A stretch of DNA of 64,000 nt, taken from contig NZ_CP015596.1 of the NCBI RefSeq assembly GCF_001644575.1, positions 4,464,001 through 4,528,000 on the forward strand, in the 5' to 3' direction. The position numbers and the translations under genes are program-made. The notes under the pieces are model-generated. The model had not been told where the DNA came from, did not search any database, and saw nothing but the letters and a program-made list of their open reading frames with translations. This stretch comes from Mycobacterium adipatum (GTDB lineage: Bacteria; Actinomycetota; Actinomycetes; Mycobacteriales; Mycobacteriaceae). This document shows, piece by piece, positions 1-8,979 of this stretch; positions within the stretch are counted from its first letter, which is position 1, and each line of letters starts with the position of its first letter.

Positions 1-50
1 ATCGACGACCTTTCCTTGCTAACTTGTACAGGATACTAACCGCATCGCCT

Positions 51-69
51 ACTGTATGGGCAACTGTAT
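51..69 (+). promoter_or_regulatory. Direct repeat ACTGTAT upstream of catabolic operon
   Basis: Two copies of ACTGTAT start at 51 and 63, 12 bp apart, 25 bp before the first start codon of the operon. The same half-site (ACTGTA) forms a perfect palindrome in front of the convergent CoA-transferase gene at 10.2 kb, so a shared regulator is possible. Role inferred only from position and similarity. Confidence 0.35.
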
Positions 70-93
70 GGATATGGAAAGGCCGGGTGCCAG

Positions 94-885
94 GTGAGCG
101 ACGGTTCGGTGACCACCACCCGCGCGGACTCCGTCCTGCGCATCACCATCGACCGGCCCGATCGGCGAAACTCGTTGAGCCACCAGATGACCGACACTCT
201 CGTCGACATCCTCGGGGCGGCCGCCTACGACGATTCGTTGCGCGCGGTTCACCTCACCGGCGCCGGTGAGCACTTCTGCACCGGCGCGGACTGGGTGGCG
301 ACGAACTCCGGGCAGCGACCCCGCCCCGGAGATCTGGTCCGCCGCATCCCGCACACGGCGAACCGGATCGTCGAACTGGTCGCCACCATCCAGTTGCCGG
401 TGGTGGTGACGGTCCGGGGCTGGGCCGTCGGCCTGGGCGCCAACCTCGCGTTGGCCGCCGACTTCACCGTCGCCGATGAGGGTGCCACCTTCTGGGAACC
501 GTTCCTGTCCCGCGGGTTCACCCCGGACACCGGGTCGACCTGGCTGCTCCCCCGCCTCGCCGGTATCGCCCGGGCCAAGCGGATGTTGCTGCTCGGCGAG
601 AAGGTCAGCGGCGCCGATGCCGCGGACTGGGGGCTGATCCACAGCGCGGTGCCCGCCGATGAGGTCGAGACCGCCGCCGAGGAGCTGCTCACCCGGCTGG
701 CCGGCGGCCCCACCGTCGCGATCGGCCTGGCCAAGCAGGCCATCGGCTACGGGCAACACGCCACCCTGGCGCAGTCCATGAGCCAAGAGCTCTCCAACCT
801 GGAACTCTCCTGCCGCACCGCAGATTTCAAAGAGGGCCTGGCCGCGTTCCGGGAACGCCGCGACCCGCACTTCACCGGCCGCTGA
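94..885 (+). CDS. Crotonase-fold enoyl-CoA hydratase/isomerase family protein (first of three)
   Basis: A 263-residue crotonase-superfamily protein, expected to act on an acyl-CoA in the cytoplasm. The GWAVGLGANLALAADF segment (around residues 109-124) matches the glycine-rich oxyanion-hole region, and FCTGADW (around residues 61-67) matches the first oxyanion segment. The two glutamates that perform water addition in classical enoyl-CoA hydratase are not at their expected places: the FWEPF segment has Phe, and AKRMLLLG has Arg. The chemistry may therefore be something other than simple hydration. It starts with GTG and is the first gene of a closely packed operon (next gene 3 nt away). Family assignment is firm; substrate and reaction are unknown. 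Confidence 0.88.
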   Translation: MSDGSVTTTRADSVLRITIDRPDRRNSLSHQMTDTLVDILGAAAYDDSLRAVHLTGAGEHFCTGADWVATNSGQRPRPGDLVRRIPHTANRIVELVATIQLPVVVTVRGWAVGLGANLALAADFTVADEGATFWEPFLSRGFTPDTGSTWLLPRLAGIARAKRMLLLGEKVSGADAADWGLIHSAVPADEVETAAEELLTRLAGGPTVAIGLAKQAIGYGQHATLAQSMSQELSNLELSCRTADFKEGLAAFRERRDPHFTGR

Positions 886-888
886 AAG

Positions 889-1695
889 GTGAACATGTAC
901 CAGACCATCAAATACGAGGTGCACGGCCACACGGCCACCATCACGCTGAACCGGCCCGACGCACTCAATGCGCTGTCCCCGCACATGATCACCGAGCTGC
1001 GGGCGGCCTATCAGCAGGCCGAGGACGACGACACCGTCTGGTTGATGATCGTCACTGCCACCGGGCGGGCCTTCTGCACCGGTGCGGATGTCAAGGAGAT
1101 CCCCGGCGACGGGAAGGTCATCAACGAACGGCCCTACCTGTCCACCTATGAACAGTGGGAGGCGCCACAGGAGGGCACCCCGCCGTTTCGCAGCATGACC
1201 AAGCCGGTCATCGTGGCCGTCAATGGGATCTGCTGCGGCGCCGCTCTGGACTGGGTCACCACCGGAGACATCGTCATCGCCTCAGACAGGGCCACCTTCT
1301 TCGATCCGCATGTCAGCATCGGTTTGGTCGCCGCCCGCGAGATGGTGCGCCTCGCCAAGGCGCTGCCCCGGTCGGTGGCGCTGCGGATGGCGCTGATGGG
1401 CAAGCACGAACGGATGACCGTGCAACGCGCCTACGACCTCGGGCTGATCACCGAGATCGTGGAGCACTCTCAACTGCTGGAGCGCGCGCACGAGATCGCC
1501 GACACGGTGAATCTCAATGCGCCGCTGGCCGTTCGCGGCACCCGGCTGGCCATCCACAAGACGCTGGATATGCCGCTGCACGAGGGCGAGATCCTCGCCG
1601 AGACGTTCCGGGAACGCGTCACCCGCACCGAGGATGCGCTGGAGGGCCCGCGGGCGTTCGTGGAGAAGCGCACCCCCAACTGGCAGGCCCGCTAG
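889..1695 (+). CDS. Crotonase-fold enoyl-CoA hydratase/isomerase family protein (second of three)
   Basis: A 268-residue crotonase homologue with FCTGADVKEI (first oxyanion segment) and GICCGAALDWVTTGDIV (glycine-rich segment). FFDPHVSIGL replaces the PE...LGL signature, so His stands where the first catalytic Glu of hydratases lies, and ALRMALMG has Arg at the second Glu position. The third crotonase shares this FFD-H...GL pattern, so the two probably have related, non-canonical activities. It starts at GTG 889; an ATG at 895 is an alternative. It lies 3 nt after the first crotonase and 2 nt before the third, as part of the same transcript. Confidence 0.88.
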   Translation: MNMYQTIKYEVHGHTATITLNRPDALNALSPHMITELRAAYQQAEDDDTVWLMIVTATGRAFCTGADVKEIPGDGKVINERPYLSTYEQWEAPQEGTPPFRSMTKPVIVAVNGICCGAALDWVTTGDIVIASDRATFFDPHVSIGLVAAREMVRLAKALPRSVALRMALMGKHERMTVQRAYDLGLITEIVEHSQLLERAHEIADTVNLNAPLAVRGTRLAIHKTLDMPLHEGEILAETFRERVTRTEDALEGPRAFVEKRTPNWQAR

Positions 1696-1697
1696 CC

Positions 1698-2471
1698 ATG
1701 GACACCATCCTGCTCGACCTCGACCACGACAGCCGGGTCGCCACCGTCACCCTGAACCGCCCGGACGCGCTGAACACGTTCAACCGGCAGATGTGCCACG
1801 AGATACGCGACGCCTGGCACACCATCAAGGCCGACGAGGGCATCAACGCGGTGGTGCTGCGTGCCGCAGGTGACCGGGCGTTCAGCGCCGGCCTGGACAT
1901 CAAGTCCAGCTACGGGCAGCCCGAGATCGTCTGGAACCACGAGGATCCCGGTGAGCTGCTCAGCCCCAAGTGGCAGAAGATGTGGAAACCGGTGGTCTGC
2001 GCGGTACAGGGCATGTGTACCGCCGGTGCGCTGTACTTCGTCAACGAATCCGATGTGGTGATCTGCTCCCCGGAGGCCACCTTCTTCGACTCCCATGTCA
2101 CCTCCGGGCTGGTGTCCGCGCTGGAGCCGATCGGGCTGATGCGCCGGGTGGGTCTGGCGCACACCCTGCGGATGGCGTTGCTGGGCAACGATGAACGGGT
2201 CGGCGCCGACACCGCCCTGCAGATCGGATTGGTCACCGAGGTGGTCGCGCGCGACCACCTGTGGGCCCGCGCGAACGAGATCGCCGCGACGATCGCCAAC
2301 AAGCCCCCGACGGCCACCCAGGGCACCGTCAAGGCGGTCTGGGAATCGCTGGACAAGCCCTACCGCGCGGCGATGGACCAGGGGCTGATCTACACCCGGG
2401 TCGGCAATCCGATCGCCAAGAGGGAACTCGCGGCCCGTCCGGTCCCCAAGACCCCGCACCGGATTCGCTGA
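1698..2471 (+). CDS. Crotonase-fold enoyl-CoA hydratase/isomerase family protein (third of three)
   Basis: A 257-residue crotonase homologue. It carries FSAGLDIKSS (oxyanion segment) and GMCTAGALYFVNESDVVI. As in the preceding gene, the catalytic region reads FFDSHVTSGL followed by HTLRMALLG, lacking both glutamates of classical hydratases. The ATG at 1698 is chosen because it begins the recognisable beta-strand MDTILLDLD two nucleotides after the previous stop, although the open frame continues upstream. Its TGA overlaps the ATG of the first acyl-CoA ligase (ATGA). The function is probably a step in the degradation or tailoring of an acyl-CoA made by the downstream ligases. Confidence 0.86.
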   Translation: MDTILLDLDHDSRVATVTLNRPDALNTFNRQMCHEIRDAWHTIKADEGINAVVLRAAGDRAFSAGLDIKSSYGQPEIVWNHEDPGELLSPKWQKMWKPVVCAVQGMCTAGALYFVNESDVVICSPEATFFDSHVTSGLVSALEPIGLMRRVGLAHTLRMALLGNDERVGADTALQIGLVTEVVARDHLWARANEIAATIANKPPTATQGTVKAVWESLDKPYRAAMDQGLIYTRVGNPIAKRELAARPVPKTPHRIR

Positions 2472-3919
2472 TGAAGCATCCGCTTTCGCGACGCATCGGC
2501 ACGGTGTTGGACATCGACCCGTCCGCGCGCGCCGTGCAGTTCGACGGCACCTGGTCGAGCTGGGGTGAACTGGCGACGCTGACCCGCCGCATCGGGACGC
2601 TCACCGCCGGCGACCGGGTCGGCATCATGCTGCGCAACAGTCCGCCGCATGTGGCGGCGCTGCTCGGGGTGTTGGAGGCCGGCGGCACCGTCGTCGTCAT
2701 CAATCCGTCCCGCGGGGACGAACGCACCCGCGCCGATATCGCGGACCTGGCGCTGCCGGTCATCGTCGGGCTCGCCGACGATATCGCCACCCTGCTGCCG
2801 CCGGCGTTCACCGGCGCCGTGGTCACCATCGCCGACCTGGACACCGCCCCCACCGTCGTCGGGCCCGCACCTACCGACACCGCCGCGCGCCCGGGGGTGG
2901 CGGTCTGGATGCTGACCAGCGGCACCACCGGTCCGCCGAAGCGGGTGGACCTCACCTATGACATGTTGGCCCGCAGCGTCATGGGCCGCGAACCCTGGCA
3001 GGACCCGACCGAACTGCGCCGCGGGGTGGCCATCGTCAACTCCCCGCTGGTGCATGTCGGCGGGGTGTTCCGGGTGCTGCTGTGCCTGGCCGAGGCCCGG
3101 CCGTTCGTGTTGTTGCCCAAATTCGATCTGCAACGCTGGACGGACGCGGTGCGCGAGCACCGGCCGCGCGCGGTCTCGCTGGTGCCCGCCGCGCTGCGGA
3201 TGGTGCTGCATTCGGATCTGACCCGTGCGGACCTGGAGGGCGTGCGTGCGGTCACCTCCGGCACCGCGCCGTTGTCGGCCGAGGACGCCGACGCCTTCAC
3301 CGCGAAGTTCGGCATCCCGGTGCTCACCTCCTATGCCGCCACCGAGTTCGGCGGCGGAGTGGCGTCCTGGACGCTGGCCGATCACCAGCAGTACTGGCGG
3401 GCCAAGCGCGGCAGCGTGGGGCGGGCCAACCCGGGTGCCCAGTTGCGGGTGGTGGCCCAGGACGGCACGGCACTCGGCTCCGATGAGGTGGGTCTGCTGG
3501 AAGTCAAACCGGCACAGCTGGATCCGGGATCCGGGTGGATGCGCACCACCGATCTGGCGCGCATCGACGCCGACGGGTTCGTGTGGATCCTGGGCCGGGC
3601 GGATCAAGCCATCATCCGGGGCGGTTTCAAGGTGATGCCCGACGACGTCCGCGCCGCGCTGGAGAGCCACCCCGCGGTGCGGGGCGCGGCGGTGATCGGC
3701 CGGGCCGACGAGCGTCTCGGTGAAACCCCGGTGGCCATGGTGGAGTTGCATCCCGACGCGTCGGCCACCGCCGACGAGCTGCTGGACTATCTGGCCGGCC
3801 GGCTGGCGCGCTACGAGATACCCACCGACCTGGCGATCGTCGAGACGATTCCGCGGACACCCTCGGGGAAGGCCGATCTGGGGGCGGTCCGGGAACACTT
3901 CAGCACCTCGAATGTCTGA
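2471..3919 (+). CDS. AMP-forming acyl-CoA ligase (first of three)
   Basis: A 482-residue member of the adenylate-forming (ANL) superfamily, expected to activate a carboxylic acid with ATP and then load CoA. Motifs in order: the phosphate loop TSGTTGPPK (around residue 150), the adenine-binding YAATEFGG (around 285), TTDLARIDADGFVWILGRAD with the hinge (around 360-380), and the C-terminal TPSGKAD carrying the usual catalytic lysine. The ATG overlaps the preceding crotonase stop in ATGA, and its own stop overlaps the next ligase. It is shorter than typical FadD proteins (500-560 residues). Substrate is unknown; neighbouring crotonases and dehydrogenases suggest a branched or cyclic acid. Confidence 0.87.
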   Translation: MKHPLSRRIGTVLDIDPSARAVQFDGTWSSWGELATLTRRIGTLTAGDRVGIMLRNSPPHVAALLGVLEAGGTVVVINPSRGDERTRADIADLALPVIVGLADDIATLLPPAFTGAVVTIADLDTAPTVVGPAPTDTAARPGVAVWMLTSGTTGPPKRVDLTYDMLARSVMGREPWQDPTELRRGVAIVNSPLVHVGGVFRVLLCLAEARPFVLLPKFDLQRWTDAVREHRPRAVSLVPAALRMVLHSDLTRADLEGVRAVTSGTAPLSAEDADAFTAKFGIPVLTSYAATEFGGGVASWTLADHQQYWRAKRGSVGRANPGAQLRVVAQDGTALGSDEVGLLEVKPAQLDPGSGWMRTTDLARIDADGFVWILGRADQAIIRGGFKVMPDDVRAALESHPAVRGAAVIGRADERLGETPVAMVELHPDASATADELLDYLAGRLARYEIPTDLAIVETIPRTPSGKADLGAVREHFSTSNV

Positions 3920-5363
3920 CACCGTCGGCGCCCTGCTCACCGCTCGTACCGAACGCGGCGGACACCCGCTGCTGATCTGCGACGACCAGACGTTGTCCTA
4001 CGCGGACGCAGACCGGCGATCCGCCGAGGTCGCCTGCGGCCTGCTCGCCCTGGGTGCCGGGAAGGGCACCCATGTCGGGGTGCTCCACCCGAACGGGCCG
4101 GAGTTCGTGGTGACAATGCTGGCGGCCGCGCGGATCGGTGCGGCGGTGGTGCCGTACTCCACCTTCGCCACCGCTGCCGAGCTGCGGACCCAGCTGCGCG
4201 ACAGCGATGTGTCGATCATGGTGTCCACCCCGACCTACCGCGGCAACGATTACCGGGCCCGGCTGGCGGACACCGCCGGTCTACCGTGCCTGCGGCACGT
4301 GCTCTTCGATCCCCCGGCCGGCACCGTCGACGCACAGCTTTGCGCCGTAGAAGCCGACGTGGACGGTACCGACGTGCTGGCCATCATCTACACGTCGGGT
4401 TCGACCGGGCCCCCCAAGGGTGCGATCCACACCCACGCCGGGCTGCTCGGGCACCAACGCAACCTCAACCACATCCGCGGACTCGGTCCGTCCGACGTGC
4501 TGTTCTGCAACTCACCGTTCTTCTGGGTGGGCGGGTTCGCCTTCGGGCTGCTGGCCACCATCGTCGCCGGGTCCACCCTGGTCTGTTCGAATGCCACCGA
4601 TGCCGGTGCGACGCTGGACCTGCTGGAGGCCGTGCGGCCCACCGTCACCAATGGATTCGTCGCGGGCATCGCGCACCTCACCCGACATCCCAGCTTCGCG
4701 CGCCGCCGGTTCACGGCGCGGCGCGGCAACCTGTACCCGATCATGGCCCCCGAGGCCCGGCCCGCCGACCCGGAGCTGCGGCACAATATGCTGGGCATGA
4801 CCGAGGCGGGCAGCGTACTGCTGATCGACGGGGACGACGGCGATCAGCCGGAGCACCGGCGCGGCAGCTTCGGCCGTCCCGCACCGAATTTCGAGACGAA
4901 GGTGTCCGACACCGGAGAACTCTGCATCCGCGGACCGTGTGTCATGCAGGGGTACTACGGCCGGGTCCGGGAGGACTGTTTCGACGTCGACGGCTGGTTC
5001 CACACCGGAGACCTGGTCCGGGTGGACGAGGACGGCTACTTCTACTATCTGACCAGGGCGGGGGCGATGATCAAGACCGCCGGGGCGAACGTCACCCCCG
5101 CCGAAGTGGTGAAGGCCATTGCCGCACAGGGTTTCACCGCGCACGTGACCGGGCTGCCCGATGACGAGCGAGGCCAGATCGTGGCCGCCGTCATCGTCAG
5201 TGACGAGCCGGTGGACACCGACGCGCTGGTGCGCGCACTGCGCGCCGACCTGTCGGTCTACAAGGTGCCCCGGCGCTTCGCGGTCTGTCGGCCGGAGCAT
5301 ATTCCGATGCTGTCCAGCGGAAAGGTCGACATGCCCTCACTGGCAGGACTTTTCGATGACTGA
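3912..5363 (+). CDS. AMP-forming acyl-CoA ligase (second of three)
   Basis: A 483-residue ANL-superfamily ligase. It contains YTSGSTGPPKGAIHTH (phosphate loop), LGMTEAGS (adenine-binding region), HTGDLVRVDEDGYFYYL and SSGKVDMPSL with the C-terminal lysine. The hinge segment reads TRAGAMIKTAG, lacking the usual Arg-x-Asp of the GRxxD hinge, which may alter conformational switching or specificity. The start at 3912 lies 8 nt inside the previous gene and gives the conserved N-terminus MSDTVGALL, matching MTDTIDALL of the next ligase. These two are close paralogues, probably from a tandem duplication. Confidence 0.87.
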   Translation: MSDTVGALLTARTERGGHPLLICDDQTLSYADADRRSAEVACGLLALGAGKGTHVGVLHPNGPEFVVTMLAAARIGAAVVPYSTFATAAELRTQLRDSDVSIMVSTPTYRGNDYRARLADTAGLPCLRHVLFDPPAGTVDAQLCAVEADVDGTDVLAIIYTSGSTGPPKGAIHTHAGLLGHQRNLNHIRGLGPSDVLFCNSPFFWVGGFAFGLLATIVAGSTLVCSNATDAGATLDLLEAVRPTVTNGFVAGIAHLTRHPSFARRRFTARRGNLYPIMAPEARPADPELRHNMLGMTEAGSVLLIDGDDGDQPEHRRGSFGRPAPNFETKVSDTGELCIRGPCVMQGYYGRVREDCFDVDGWFHTGDLVRVDEDGYFYYLTRAGAMIKTAGANVTPAEVVKAIAAQGFTAHVTGLPDDERGQIVAAVIVSDEPVDTDALVRALRADLSVYKVPRRFAVCRPEHIPMLSSGKVDMPSLAGLFDD

Positions 5364-6852
5364 CACGATCGATGCACTGTTGCGTTCCCGATCCGCCGAC
5401 CACCGGCCCATGGTGATCGATCCGGACACCCGGATCAGCTACGCCGAACTCGAGAGCAGCACAGCGGAATTGGCGTCCGGTCTGCTCGACGCCGGAATCG
5501 GCAAGGGCACCCGGGTCGGTCTGATCATGGAGAACTGCACAGACTGGGTGCGTATCGCGCTGGCCGTCACCAGGATGGGGGCCGTCCTGGTCCCGTTGAG
5601 CACCCTGCTCACCGCGCCCGAACTCACCGCGCAACTGCGGACGGCCTCGGTTGCGCACCTGATCGCGGTGCCGGAGTTCCGCGGCCGCCGCTACACCCCG
5701 GGACCGGTGCCCTCGCTGCGCCGCATCTGGACCCCGGACGAGATCCTGGCCCTGCGCGGGGACGCACCGTCACCGCCGGTCCGGCCGGCCGATCCGCTGG
5801 TCATCATGTTCACCTCGGGAAGCAGCGGAGCCCCCAAGGGAGTGCTGCATTGCCATGGCAATGCCTTGGCAGCAACAGGTTCCGGCCTGGCCGCACGCGG
5901 GGTGACCCAGGACTCCCGGATGTATCTGCCGCTGCCGTTCTTCTGGGTCGGCGGCTTCGGGACCGGGATCCTCACCGCCCTGCTCGCCGGGGCCACCCTG
6001 GTGACCGAGCCGATCCCGTCCCCGCAGTCCACGCTGGCCCTGCTGCGCCGCGAGCGGGTCACGCTGTTCCGCGGATGGCCCGATCAGGCCGCGGCGCTGG
6101 CCCGACACCTGGGCGGGCAGACCCTGCCCGACCTCCAGGTGGGCAGTCTGGAGGCGCTGCTGCCCGCGGACCTCCGGTCAGCCCCGGGCACCCGTGCCGC
6201 GCTGCTGGGTATGACCGAATCGTTCGGCCCCTACAGTGGGTATCCCGCCGACAGGGATCTACCCGAGTCCGCCCGCGGTAGTTGCGGAAAGCCGTTCGCC
6301 GGCATCGACGTCCGGATCGTCGACGTCGACACCGGCCGCCCGGTATCCGCCGGTCAGATCGGTCAGATCCAGATCCGCGGTCGGCACATCCTGCGCGGGA
6401 TCTGCCGCCGCAGCCGCGAAGAGATCTTCACACCCGACGGCTTCTACCCCACCGGCGATCTCGGATACCTGGATCCGGCCGGGTTCCTGTTCTACCGCGG
6501 CAGAAGCGACGACATGTTCAAGGTCAGCGGCGCCGGCGTGTACCCCGGTGAGGTGGAGCGGGCCCTGCGCACCATTCCCGGCGTGCGGGCCGCCTTTGTC
6601 ACGAACGTGCCTCTCGGAGAGCACAATCAGGTTGGCGCCGCGGTGGTCGGCACCCTGAGCGCCGATGAGCTGCGGACCGCCGCCCGAACCGTGCTGAGCG
6701 CCTTCAAGGTGCCCACCCGGTGGCTGCTGCTCGACGACGAGGAGGCGGTCCCACTCGGCGCGACCGGCAAGGTCGACAAGAACGCGCTGCGGGCCATGCT
6801 CGGCAGTGGCCGCGGGGTGCCAATGGCCCGGGATGCTACAACGGAACCATGA
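5356..6852 (+). CDS. AMP-forming acyl-CoA ligase (third of three)
   Basis: A 498-residue ANL ligase, paralogous to the preceding gene (shared N-terminus, FFWVGGF segment and gene length). It has FTSGSSGAPKGVLHCHGN, LGMTESFGPYSGY, PTGDLGYLDPAGFLFYRGRSDD with a conventional hinge, and GATGKVDKNAL with the catalytic lysine. The ATG overlaps the end of the previous gene by 8 nt. Three different ligases in one operon imply either several substrates or successive CoA-activation steps along one pathway. Confidence 0.87.
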   Translation: MTDTIDALLRSRSADHRPMVIDPDTRISYAELESSTAELASGLLDAGIGKGTRVGLIMENCTDWVRIALAVTRMGAVLVPLSTLLTAPELTAQLRTASVAHLIAVPEFRGRRYTPGPVPSLRRIWTPDEILALRGDAPSPPVRPADPLVIMFTSGSSGAPKGVLHCHGNALAATGSGLAARGVTQDSRMYLPLPFFWVGGFGTGILTALLAGATLVTEPIPSPQSTLALLRRERVTLFRGWPDQAAALARHLGGQTLPDLQVGSLEALLPADLRSAPGTRAALLGMTESFGPYSGYPADRDLPESARGSCGKPFAGIDVRIVDVDTGRPVSAGQIGQIQIRGRHILRGICRRSREEIFTPDGFYPTGDLGYLDPAGFLFYRGRSDDMFKVSGAGVYPGEVERALRTIPGVRAAFVTNVPLGEHNQVGAAVVGTLSADELRTAARTVLSAFKVPTRWLLLDDEEAVPLGATGKVDKNALRAMLGSGRGVPMARDATTEP

Positions 6853-7667
6853 CCGACGAGGGCGCCCCCGCTGTCGACACCGCCAGATACGGTCCGTGGG
6901 CCGTGATCACGGGTGGCTCCGAGGGTGTCGGCGCGGCATTCGCACGGCGACTGGCCGCAGCGGGGCTTCACCTGCTGCTGGTGGCACGCAAGCCCGGGCC
7001 GCTAGAGGAGACCGCCGAGGGTTGCCGCGCGTTCGGCGTGCAGGTCCGCACGGTGAGCACCGACCTGTCCGATCCGTCATCGGTGCGCGCCGTCGCCGAT
7101 GCGGTCTCCGATGTCGAGGTGGGCCTGCTCATCCACAACGCCGGCGCAAACACCCACAGCGCCCAGTTCCTGGACGGCGACCTGCCGTCCTTCCAGCGAG
7201 TGATCGATCTGAACATCACCACCCCGCTGGCCCTGGTGCACCATTTCGGTGCGCCGATGCGCGACCGGCGCCGCGGCGGCATCCTGCTGGTCGGCTCCGT
7301 CGCGGGCTACCTGGGATCCAACCGGCACACCGTCTACGGCGGGGTCAAGGCCTTCGGCCGCATCTTCGCCGAGAGCCTGTGGCTGGAACTGCGCGACCAC
7401 AATGTCGAGGTCCTCGAACTCGTCCTCGGCGTCACCCGGACCCCGGCCATGGACCGCATCGGTCTGAATTTCGACGTGCCCGGGATGGCGGTCTCCGACC
7501 CCGATGAGGTCGCTGACGAGGGTCTGGCGGCGCTGGGGAGCGGTCCGGTGCACGTGGTGTCCAGGCACGCGAAGGTGGCACTGGCCCATGGGAATCCGGA
7601 CCGGGCCACGACGATCCTGCGCACCGACGAGGTGATGCGCAAGCTGATCGGACAGGCGGACCAGTGA
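6849..7667 (+). CDS. Short-chain dehydrogenase/reductase
   Basis: A 272-residue classical SDR: TGGSEGVGAAFA is the cofactor-binding glycine motif (around residues 24-35), HNAG follows strand 4, and the catalytic set is Ser in VGSVAGYLG and Tyr/Lys in VYGGVKAFG. The C-terminal extension (HVVSRHAKVALAHGN) is typical of SDRs that act on bulky substrates. ATG overlaps the ligase stop (ATGA), and its stop overlaps the following GTG. It most likely oxidises or reduces a hydroxyacyl intermediate in this operon's pathway. Confidence 0.86.
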   Translation: MTDEGAPAVDTARYGPWAVITGGSEGVGAAFARRLAAAGLHLLLVARKPGPLEETAEGCRAFGVQVRTVSTDLSDPSSVRAVADAVSDVEVGLLIHNAGANTHSAQFLDGDLPSFQRVIDLNITTPLALVHHFGAPMRDRRRGGILLVGSVAGYLGSNRHTVYGGVKAFGRIFAESLWLELRDHNVEVLELVLGVTRTPAMDRIGLNFDVPGMAVSDPDEVADEGLAALGSGPVHVVSRHAKVALAHGNPDRATTILRTDEVMRKLIGQADQ

Positions 7668-8491
7668 GGCTCGGGCTGTCCACCCCGGTGGTCATCCAGC
7701 AACCGGGCATCGCCTCGCCCTGGGAGGCCGACGCCGGCCCGGCGGATCTGGCGGCGATCGCCGCGGCCGCGGACGCCATCGGGTTTCACCATCTCACCTG
7801 TTCCGAACATGTCGGCATCCCGGCGCAGGCCGCCGACACCCGCGGCTCGGTGTACTGGGATCCGCTGGCCACCTTGTCGTTTCTTGCCGTGCACACCCGG
7901 CGCATCCGCTTGACCACCTCTGTCCTGGTGCTGGGCTACCATCACCCCGTCGCGCTGGCCAAGAGCTACGGCACGCTGGACCGGCTCAGCGGCGGACGCG
8001 TGATTCTCGGCGTCGGGGTCGGATCCCTGCGCGAGGAGTTCGACCTGCTGGGCGCCGCATGGTCCGACCGTGGCGCCGAGGCGGACACCGCACTGCGCCA
8101 GCTGCGGGCCGCCTGGGGGCAACCCGTCGTCGACGGTCTGGCGATCGAACCGCACGCCACCACAACCGATCTCACAATCTGGGTCGGTGGGCGCACGCTG
8201 CGCTCACTGCGCCGGGCCATCGAGCTGGGCAACGGATGGATGCCGTTCGGCCTGTCCCCCGACACCATCGCCGGGTATCTGGCGCGGCGCCCGGCGCCGC
8301 CGGGCTTCGACGTCGTCCTGTCCACGGATCGGGCCTGCGATCCCCTCGGCGACCCGGCAGGCACCCGGCGCCACCTGGAACGGCTGCGCGACGCCGGTGC
8401 CACGCTGGTCAACTGCGTCGTGCGGGCCGAAGATCCCGATCACTACCGTGATCAACTCGCCGCTCTACACACGATCGGAGACCCACTGTGA
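7664..8491 (+). CDS. Luciferase-like, probably F420-dependent, oxidoreductase
   Basis: A 275-residue LLM-class (bacterial luciferase-like TIM-barrel) protein. Recognisable pieces are the EHVGIPAQ segment, the RIRLTTSVLVLGYHHPVALAKSYG core strand/helix and the GRVILGVGVGSLREEF motif typical of mycobacterial F420-dependent family members (TIGR03619-like). Mycobacteria use F420 widely, so F420 rather than FMN is inferred. It starts with GTG in a GTGA overlap with the SDR stop and is coupled to the SnoaL-like gene by another GTGA overlap. It probably performs a hydride-transfer step on a pathway intermediate. Confidence 0.82.
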   Translation: MRLGLSTPVVIQQPGIASPWEADAGPADLAAIAAAADAIGFHHLTCSEHVGIPAQAADTRGSVYWDPLATLSFLAVHTRRIRLTTSVLVLGYHHPVALAKSYGTLDRLSGGRVILGVGVGSLREEFDLLGAAWSDRGAEADTALRQLRAAWGQPVVDGLAIEPHATTTDLTIWVGGRTLRSLRRAIELGNGWMPFGLSPDTIAGYLARRPAPPGFDVVLSTDRACDPLGDPAGTRRHLERLRDAGATLVNCVVRAEDPDHYRDQLAALHTIGDPL

Positions 8492-8979
8492 GCACTGAGT
8501 CCGATGTCGAGGCCCGACTTCGCCTTCTCGAACAGCAGGTACACGACCTCACCGCCCAGATCGCCATCACCGGACTGATCGCCTCCTACGGTCCGCTGGT
8601 CGACGCCGGATCCCCGGACGATGTCGCCGCGCTGTGGAGCGAGGACGGCAGCTACGAGGTCGAGGGCTGGAATATGCGTAGCCGCGCGGATGTGCGGGCG
8701 ATGGTGGCCTCAGACGCCCACCAGAATCTGATCGCAGCGGGCGCAGCGCATTTCCTGGGACCCGCCCACGTGGACGTGCAGGGCGACGACGCCTACGCGG
8801 TATGCGAGTCACTGCTGGTTCGACGGCGTGAGGACCGGTGGGTGGTGGCGCGTGCCGGAGCGAACCATTTCACGCTGCGCCGGATCGACGATCGTTGGCA
8901 GATCACCCGCCGGGTGACGCGCGCACTGGACGGCAACCTGGAAGCGCGCGCCCTGCTGACCGCGGCGCCGCTGGGCTAG
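8488..8979 (+). CDS. SnoaL/NTF2-like small cone-fold protein
   Basis: A 163-residue protein with the SnoaL_4-type pattern: an N-terminal helix (VEARLRLLEQQVHDLTAQIAI), then IASYGPLVDAGSPDDVAALWSEDGSYEVEG, and a C-terminal beta-sheet ending with HFTLRRIDDRWQITRRV. Such proteins are often dehydratases, isomerases or cyclases in steroid, terpenoid or polyketide pathways; no catalytic residues can be assigned with certainty here. It is the last gene of the plus-strand operon. Its TAG overlaps the stop codon of the convergent CoA-transferase in one CTAG. Confidence 0.8.
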   Translation: MSTESDVEARLRLLEQQVHDLTAQIAITGLIASYGPLVDAGSPDDVAALWSEDGSYEVEGWNMRSRADVRAMVASDAHQNLIAAGAAHFLGPAHVDVQGDDAYAVCESLLVRRREDRWVVARAGANHFTLRRIDDRWQITRRVTRALDGNLEARALLTAAPLG

